Notes under the pieces: generated by a model
Told to the model about the DNA's origin: nothing
The model's database searches: none
Seen by the model: the letters and a program-made list of their open reading frames with translations, nothing else
Position numbers and translations under genes: made by a program
Assembly: GCA_937884485.1 (NCBI GenBank)
Contig: CALGCG010000007.1
Coordinates: forward strand, 1 to 11,102
DNA: 11,102 nucleotides
Reading direction: 5' to 3'
Origin: an uncultured Bacteroidales bacterium
GTDB taxonomy: Bacteria; Bacteroidota; Bacteroidia; Bacteroidales; P3
Shown: positions 6,629-11,102 of the stretch, one piece after another
How the letters are laid out: the number at the start of each line of letters is the position of its first letter
How positions within the stretch are numbered: position 1 is the first letter of the stretch

Positions 6629-6656
6629 GCCACCGGACAGAAAGGCTCTACCTTTG
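6626..6656 (+). promoter_or_regulatory. Bacteroides-type promoter (-33/-7) for the downstream structural operon
   Basis: A TTTG at 6626-6629 is followed by exactly 19 bases and then TACCTTTG at 6649-6656. This matches the sigma-ABfr consensus of Bacteroidetes (TTTG, 19-21 nt, TAnnTTTG). Transcription should begin near 6662-6664, giving a leader of about a dozen A-rich bases before ATG 6675. The -7 element sits within a short inverted repeat (AAAGG/CCTTT, 6641-6655), which could bear on regulation. It is the only full match to this consensus noticed in the window. Confidence 0.7.
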
Positions 6657-6674
6657 AGCACAAAATAAACGACA

Positions 6675-7730
6675 ATGGCAACAACACTATTGACAACGAT
6701 ACCGGAGATGTGCCTGAGCAGCCAGATTCCCGACCTGGAATGGGAGAGCAGCGCTGAGAAGGTTGTGGTGGCGCTGTGGGACTCCTACTGCGACGCGCGA
6801 TTTGTGGAGGTGACGCTTCGCCCCCACGGCGGGAAGGTGCGTCTGTGGGAGTTGCGCGAGAGTGTGGAGCGGCATATGCGCGCTGAATGCCAGACACGGA
6901 TGAACATGCGTGTGCTGTGGAAAGAGCCTGGCGCCGAGACATGGACGAGCGCCCCGCTACGTGTGTTCTATTGCGACAAGCACATTGCCGGAGAAGCGGA
7001 ACAGTTCCTGGACTTGAATTTCCTGAGCACTGTGGAGTGGAAGCCCCTTCCCCCGCCGGGCGAGAGCGAGACCTTGTCGTTCTATGAGCGCACGACAGGC
7101 ATCGATGTCACGCCCACGTTCCAGGTGTGGTACCGCAACAGCGTGGGAGAAGTGTGCAGTGCCGTGCTGCGTGGAACGACGTCGCTTACGTCGGCTGACC
7201 GTGTCATGGACATAGGCTTTGACGTGGCGTCGCTGACGAGCCGCCTGGAAGACGTGAGCGAGCTGCTGTCGCTGACGGTGCGCGTGGGTGAGCGGACGAT
7301 GCCGTATTACCGGACGCAGCCCGCCCCCAATGCGTCATTCCTGTTTTTGAACTGCTTCAACGTTCCGGAGTGGGCTCGGCTGATCTGCTCGACGACGACC
7401 AAGACCAATGACGAGCGTAAGCTGGGCCGTGTGGGCCGTCGCCGTGTGCTGTACAACCCCAGCCGTGAGGTGTTGCACGAAGTGCAGACGGCCGCGCTGG
7501 AGATGGATCATGCCGAATGGATTGACCAGCTGATCACGTCGCCCGGCGTGTGGCTTGCCGACGGCACGGCGGTGGTGATCACCGATGGCGAGTGCGCGGT
7601 GAGCGATGACAACGGGACCCTGAACAGCGTGAAATTTACCTGGCAGCGCAATGACAGCCGTGCTGGAATGTCGGTGGTTGAGCGTGTGGACCGGATATTC
7701 ACCAAGGAATTCACCTATCAATTCACATGA
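6675..7730 (+). CDS. Phage protein of unknown function between terminase and portal
   Basis: This 351-residue protein opens the second transcription unit, directly behind a Bacteroides-type promoter. Its beta-rich composition, with repeated strand-like segments (FVEVTLRPHGGKVRLWELRE, TFQVWYRNSVGEVCSAVL), suggests a structural protein rather than an enzyme. A signature-like stretch SFLFLNCFNVPEW (about residues 218-230) and a late segment (WIDQLITSPGVWL, about 282-294) look conserved and recall a Bacteroidales phage family of unknown function. There is no catalytic motif, signal peptide or membrane segment. ATG 6675 follows an A-rich leader. The next gene starts two bases after its stop. A role in head-tail joining or in the virion surface is possible from position only. 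Confidence 0.55.
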   Translation: MATTLLTTIPEMCLSSQIPDLEWESSAEKVVVALWDSYCDARFVEVTLRPHGGKVRLWELRESVERHMRAECQTRMNMRVLWKEPGAETWTSAPLRVFYCDKHIAGEAEQFLDLNFLSTVEWKPLPPPGESETLSFYERTTGIDVTPTFQVWYRNSVGEVCSAVLRGTTSLTSADRVMDIGFDVASLTSRLEDVSELLSLTVRVGERTMPYYRTQPAPNASFLFLNCFNVPEWARLICSTTTKTNDERKLGRVGRRRVLYNPSREVLHEVQTAALEMDHAEWIDQLITSPGVWLADGTAVVITDGECAVSDDNGTLNSVKFTWQRNDSRAGMSVVERVDRIFTKEFTYQFT

Positions 7731-7731
7731 C

Positions 7732-7965
7732 ATGGCAAAAGCGGTACACATAACCACAGCGCGGAAGATGATTGACAGCGGCGACCCGGTGGACCTGAAA
7801 GTGTGGGCAAAGGACGGAAGGGTGCTGCACCTGCAGAACTGCATCGGGCTGCGATACAACTTTCGGAGCGGCACGCGGCAGGTGAAACTGCTGACGAGCC
7901 GCCAAATTCGCACGATACGCGACGTGCTGATGTTTGAGATTAACGGTTTGACAATATACTTATGA
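7732..7965 (+). CDS. Small conserved-looking phage protein of unknown function
   Basis: This 77-residue protein is predicted to be mainly beta: DLKVWAKDGRVLHLQNCIGL, then a basic RYNFRSGTRQVKLL segment, ending in IRTIRDVLMFEINGLTIYL. I recall small proteins of this type before portal genes in Bacteroidales phages, with no known role. The start is ATG 7732, one base after the upstream stop codon. The frame is open back to 7651 but that part lies within the preceding gene. Its TGA overlaps the portal ATG (ATGA at 7962-7965), so it is probably translated together with the portal. It could be a portal-associated or minor structural protein; nothing in the sequence decides this. Confidence 0.6.
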   Translation: MAKAVHITTARKMIDSGDPVDLKVWAKDGRVLHLQNCIGLRYNFRSGTRQVKLLTSRQIRTIRDVLMFEINGLTIYL

Positions 7966-9293
7966 GCAAGAGTTTTGAACGAATAATGACCCCCAGCATC
8001 GAGGACATTCCCGGTGTGGCGGGGCGTGCGGCCTTCATGGTTGACAGCAGCTCGGTGTTTCGTGACCACGAGAACATCCTGCCGATGACGATTGCGGGCA
8101 AGCACAAGATTATGCCGTGGGGCGCGGACAATAAGATGCCCTATAACATCCTCGAGTTGATAGAGCGCGACGAGACGATGAGCACATGCCTGTTGTGGAA
8201 CGCGCAGATGTGCTACGGCAACGGCCTGCGCTACAACTGCGAGAACGCGAGCCGCAAGGTGACGGCGGCTGTTGACGAGTGGCTGCTTGACAATCCACTC
8301 TCGAGTTATTTCCTGGGCGTGTCGCAGGACCTGAAACACTGGGGCTTCGCGGTGAGCGTGATTATCCTGAGCCAAGACCGCAAGCACATTGCCCGGCTGC
8401 TGCGCAAAGAGGCGTGCTACTGCCGCTTCTCGCCGGCCAACAAACACGGGGTGATTGAAAATGTGCTGTATGCGCTGTGGCGCGATGAGCCGGCGACCAT
8501 CAAGGACGTAGAGGTGATTCCGCTGCTGAACGAGCACAGCCCATGGAGCGATCTGAAGGAGCGCATCGCCTCGGGCAAGGAAACGAAATTCGCCATCGTG
8601 ACGCGGATGCCGACAGCGGACCACACCTATTACCCGATTCCTTACTGGGCCAGTGTGCTGCGCTCGAAGTGGTACAACATCAAGCAGCTCATCGGCATCG
8701 CCAAGGAGGCGAAGATCAAGAACACGGCTCCGCTAAAATACCTGGTTGAAATTTCAGACAAATACTTCGACCGGCTATTCAAGCAGGAGGGCATCACCGA
8801 CCCGAAGAAAAAGCAGCAGCGCGTGGTGGAGGTGAAGCAGGAAATTCTTGACTTCCTGACGGGTGCCGAGAACTCGGGCAAGACGTGGTTCGCCAACTTC
8901 TACGTCACGCCCGACGGCAAAGAGAACCACGAGGTGCTGATTACCAAGATTGACTCGACGAAAGAGGGTGGCGACTGGGAGAGCGACATCCAAGAGGCGG
9001 TGAACATGATCTGCTTCACGATGCAGGTGCACAGCAACCTGGTGGGCAGCGTTCCCGGCAAGAGCCAGAGCAACAACAGCGGCAGCGACAAACGCGAACT
9101 CTACACCATCGCCCAAGCCCTGCAGAAGCCGTATCATGACCTGCTGTTTATGGTTCACCGCATCATCATCAAGCAGAACGGCTGGGAGGGCGTGACGGTG
9201 GACGTGCCGTTCATGCAACTGACCACCCTCGACGAGAACCGCGACGCGAAAGAAGTAACCCCAAATAACGAGACCGATGAAAATAATCACTGA
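7962..9293 (+). CDS. Phage portal protein
   Basis: This 443-residue protein is the best candidate for the dodecameric portal through which DNA enters the head. It shows the portal layout: an N-terminal clip/wing region with W-G-A-D-N-K-M-P-Y-N (about residues 53-62), a central region with a helical stem (about residues 255-290, rich in Lys and Glu) and a C-terminal half ending in a helix, plus VPFMQLTTLDENRDAKE near the end. Size and position (after terminase, before connector) agree. There is a Gly-Ser-rich loop, KSQSNNSGSDKREL (about 367-380), like the exposed loop seen in portal families. Portal families are divergent, so this is recognition by layout. Its start overlaps the upstream stop and its last 17 bases overlap the next gene. 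Confidence 0.78.
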   Translation: MSKSFERIMTPSIEDIPGVAGRAAFMVDSSSVFRDHENILPMTIAGKHKIMPWGADNKMPYNILELIERDETMSTCLLWNAQMCYGNGLRYNCENASRKVTAAVDEWLLDNPLSSYFLGVSQDLKHWGFAVSVIILSQDRKHIARLLRKEACYCRFSPANKHGVIENVLYALWRDEPATIKDVEVIPLLNEHSPWSDLKERIASGKETKFAIVTRMPTADHTYYPIPYWASVLRSKWYNIKQLIGIAKEAKIKNTAPLKYLVEISDKYFDRLFKQEGITDPKKKQQRVVEVKQEILDFLTGAENSGKTWFANFYVTPDGKENHEVLITKIDSTKEGGDWESDIQEAVNMICFTMQVHSNLVGSVPGKSQSNNSGSDKRELYTIAQALQKPYHDLLFMVHRIIIKQNGWEGVTVDVPFMQLTTLDENRDAKEVTPNNETDENNH

Positions 9294-10119
9294 CAACGCC
9301 ACCCTGCTGCGCCTGCTGCCCAATGTGGTGACCAGCGTGGAGGGCGAGACGCCGCTATACGACAAAGTGCATCCGTGGCTCGTTATTGCCGAGCAATGGG
9401 TGAGTGAACGCTTCACCGGCGCCGCGGTGCTGGACGCTATAGCCGCCGACGCGGACACCGTCATCTGGCAACAGACCGCCATTCTCATCATGAGCGAGGC
9501 GATGCGGCAGGCCATCCCGAGCCTCGACGTGGTGCTCACGCCCAACGGCTTCGGCATCGTGAGCAACCAGAACGTGGCACCGGCGAGTAAGGAGCGCGTG
9601 GAGCGACTGATTGAGAGCATGCGTGCCGGACGTGACCTCTATGCCGACTACCTGCTCGACAGCTTGAGCGAGCGTGAGGACTGGCTGCAGAGCAAGCAGC
9701 GCGACTGGTTCTGCCAGACGCTGCTGCAGTCGCCCCGCGACGCGGAACTGGGCGTTTACGGTCCCGAATGGACTGGCAACCGCTGGGAGGCATTCATTGA
9801 ACTGCGCGAGCGTGCCCGCAACATCGAGGCGGCGATTGCCGAGCGATGGGTGAGCGAGGCGCTGATGGAGCGGCTGCGTCAGGCGTTGCGTCAGCCCGGA
9901 GCGCCGACGAACGATGTCGTGCTCGCGCGTCGCGTGCTTGACTGCGTGTACACCGAGCTGAAGGGCGAGCCCCGCCGCTGCCCTGTGCTCGACCGCATCG
10001 TGAACTACGTGCGTCAGCAGCCGGAGGAATATCCCGAATGGGCCGAGAGCGACACGGCGCGCCTGTTTGACCCGCCGGTGTTCCGCAACGAGAAGAACTC
10101 GAAAGGCTATTTTTTCTAG
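9277..10119 (+). CDS. DUF6712-like head-tail connector candidate
   Basis: This 280-residue helical protein resembles DUF6712, a family common in Bacteroidales phages directly after the portal. Two related halves are visible. The first contains IAEQWVSE at residues 37-44 and the second IAERWVSE at 187-194, each followed by an amphipathic helix. The underlying DNA is also similar (9385-9407 and 9835-9857, 21 of 23 bases identical). Position after the portal suggests a head-completion or connector ring. The N-terminal half also has an SxxGFGIVSNQNVAPAS-like loop at about residues 84-104. The protein ends in KNSKGYFF. There is no enzymatic motif. The family match is from memory and the connector role is inferred from position. 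Confidence 0.6.
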   Translation: MKIITDNATLLRLLPNVVTSVEGETPLYDKVHPWLVIAEQWVSERFTGAAVLDAIAADADTVIWQQTAILIMSEAMRQAIPSLDVVLTPNGFGIVSNQNVAPASKERVERLIESMRAGRDLYADYLLDSLSEREDWLQSKQRDWFCQTLLQSPRDAELGVYGPEWTGNRWEAFIELRERARNIEAAIAERWVSEALMERLRQALRQPGAPTNDVVLARRVLDCVYTELKGEPRRCPVLDRIVNYVRQQPEEYPEWAESDTARLFDPPVFRNEKNSKGYFF

Positions 10120-10132
10120 ACAACATACCGAC

Positions 10133-10885
10133 ATGAATCCGACAATTATCAACATCAAAATGCCGACATCGTGGAGCGAGCTTGCCGATGACCAACTCTA
10201 CTATGTCTACAACCTGCTGGCCGACAACCTGAGTGCGGCGCAGGTGAAAACCTACTGCATGTTCCTGTGGGGCAAACTGAAAGTGGTATGCCGCTATGGC
10301 GACGGCTACCTGATTCGCAAAGGCAAAACTGAGGCCTACGTCACCGCCGCTGTGCTGTGCAACGCGCTGCACGCGCTGGACTTCATCGAGGCGCTGCCCG
10401 CCGAGCCGGTGCGCATCGGCGTAGTGAAAGACCATGCCGCCGTGGAAGCCACCTTGCAGGGTGTGGCCTTCGAGCGTTACCTGTACGTCGAGAACCTGTA
10501 TCAAGGTTATCTGCACAGCCAGCAGCACACGCTGCTGACCGAGATGGGCGAGCTGCTGTATGACTCCGAGGGGCTGACGCTGAACCGAGCCGAGAAAATG
10601 AACGTGTTCTACTGGTGGACTGCACTGAAGGCCTATTTTGCCAAGCAGTTCCCCCACTTCCTTCAGCCGAGCCGTGACGACAGCGACCTGCTGGGCGGCG
10701 GCTCGGCACAGTCGCTGAGCCGGCGGCTGCAGGACAGCATGAACGCGCAGATCCGCGCCTTGACCAAGGGCGACATCACCAAAGAGCGAGACATCCTGAA
10801 TATGGACACATGGCGCGCGCTGACCGAACTGGACGCGCTCGCCCGTGAATATGAAGAAATCAACCGGAAGTATGGCAAATCTTGA
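10133..10885 (+). CDS. Phage protein of unknown function, possible tail-assembly role
   Basis: This 250-residue protein is mostly helical and acidic. The N-terminal part (PTSWSELADDQLYYVYNLLA) is amphipathic. The C-terminal part (NMDTWRALTELDALAREYEE) looks like the closing helix of tail-assembly chaperones in Bacteroidales phages. No catalytic motif, signal peptide or membrane segment was found. ATG 10133 was chosen because the upstream open part back to 10067 lies within the previous gene. It is separated from that gene by 13 bases (acaacataccgac) and overlaps the following gene by 14. A chaperone in this position sometimes uses a frameshift, but no slippery heptamer was seen near its end. 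Function is a positional guess. Confidence 0.5.
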   Translation: MNPTIINIKMPTSWSELADDQLYYVYNLLADNLSAAQVKTYCMFLWGKLKVVCRYGDGYLIRKGKTEAYVTAAVLCNALHALDFIEALPAEPVRIGVVKDHAAVEATLQGVAFERYLYVENLYQGYLHSQQHTLLTEMGELLYDSEGLTLNRAEKMNVFYWWTALKAYFAKQFPHFLQPSRDDSDLLGGGSAQSLSRRLQDSMNAQIRALTKGDITKERDILNMDTWRALTELDALAREYEEINRKYGKS

Positions 10886-11102
10886 CAAAAACTATAACTG
10901 GGACGCCACCACGTATTTCGAGGACCTGGTGTCGCGCAACGTGCTGGCGCAGGCGCAGGGCTACCGCTTTGCCCGTGTGAGCGGCCTGCAGGGGCTGGAG
11001 GACTATATCGCCACGGCGCAGACGGTCACGGCCGCGGTGTGCGTGAGCGACCTCAGCCCCGGCTACACCGAGCTGCACAACACGCCGCACACGCGACGTG
11101 TG
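10872..11102 (+). CDS. Start of a head-tail/tail completion-like protein (3' end beyond window)
   Basis: The frame is open from ATG 10872 to the window edge, giving 77 residues (MANLDKNYNWDATTYFEDL and onward). Visible features are an early acidic-aromatic patch (NYNWDATTYFEDL), a segment RNVLAQAQGYRFARVSGLQG (residues 23-42), and a late stretch DLSPGYTELHNTPHTRRV. This order resembles small Bacteroidales phage proteins located between the connector and tail genes and thought to be tail-terminator-like. The real length and C-terminus cannot be seen. It starts 14 bases inside the previous gene, showing coupled translation. Assignment is tentative. Confidence 0.45.
   Translation, partial: MANLDKNYNWDATTYFEDLVSRNVLAQAQGYRFARVSGLQGLEDYIATAQTVTAAVCVSDLSPGYTELHNTPHTRRV

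Noticed and set aside
4820..6661. Very long antisense open frame (613 residues) over the terminase large subunit
   Set aside because: It is His/Val/Arg/Gln-rich with no recognisable motif and mirrors a well-supported terminase gene. Long antisense frames arise from the G/C bias in codon third positions.
7335..8624. Long antisense frame (429 residues) over the portal region
   Set aside because: It has no recognisable domain, overlaps two supported forward genes with coupled starts, and has shadow-like composition.
10850..10890. Programmed frameshift at the end of the possible tail-assembly gene
   Set aside because: No slippery heptamer is visible in the 14-base overlap, and the next gene has its own ATG at 10872.
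1..11102. CRISPR arrays, tRNA genes, insertion sequences, integrase or diversity-generating repeats
   Set aside because: No regularly spaced repeats, cloverleaf, transposase, recombinase or reverse-transcriptase motifs were seen.

Overview
The window is a stretch of tailed-phage (Caudoviricetes) or prophage DNA. It carries the head-morphogenesis and DNA-packaging region on one strand and breaks off at the start of a head-tail/tail region. A Bacteroidales host is likely for three reasons. The capsid, terminase, portal and connector proteins look like the versions found in Bacteroidales phages. Start codons follow A/T-rich leaders rather than strong Shine-Dalgarno sequences. The one clear promoter fits the Bacteroides -33/-7 consensus (TTTG, 19 nt, TAnnTTTG). 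The DNA is GC-rich with many ctg/gtg codons, which would suit a high-GC gut Bacteroidales lineage, but the genus cannot be read from the window. All family assignments were made by eye, without a database search.

Layout. Positions 1-104 hold the end of an open frame with a metallo-beta-lactamase motif (THYDRDH followed by AGGV) typical of ComEC competence proteins. It is cut off at once by a stop and runs into a phage frame (70-546) that looks like the C-terminal scaffolding half of a head protease/scaffold fusion without its protease half. This join is either an assembly or recombination junction or a real integration joint. Next come the major capsid protein (552-1583) and a putative head/tail structural protein (1603-2187). 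A tightly coupled three-gene insert follows: a ComF-like phosphoribosyltransferase (2201-2827), an unrecognised helical protein (2824-3558) and a small PLD-like protein (3555-4076). The packaging block comprises a 91-aa HTH protein (4042-4317), a terminase small-subunit candidate (4321-4956) and the terminase large subunit (4925-6553).

The only real intergenic gap (6554-6674) holds a rho-independent terminator followed by a Bacteroides-type promoter. This splits the region into two transcription units. The second unit encodes an unrecognised 351-aa protein (6675-7730), a 77-aa protein (7732-7965), the portal (7962-9293), a DUF6712-like connector candidate (9277-10119), a 250-aa protein in the usual tail-assembly region (10133-10885) and the start of a further head-tail/tail gene that runs off the window (10872-11102).

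How the genes work together. The scaffold and capsid protein form the procapsid at the portal vertex. The small and large terminase subunits pump DNA through the portal, and the connector and following proteins join head to tail. The phosphoribosyltransferase/unknown/PLD trio has no obvious role in this process. It is the part of the window most likely to encode something new, such as nucleotide or DNA modification, or counter-defence. No integrase, lysis, replication, tRNA, CRISPR or insertion-sequence feature was seen. Apart from the gap described, no stretch over 300 bases lacks a gene.
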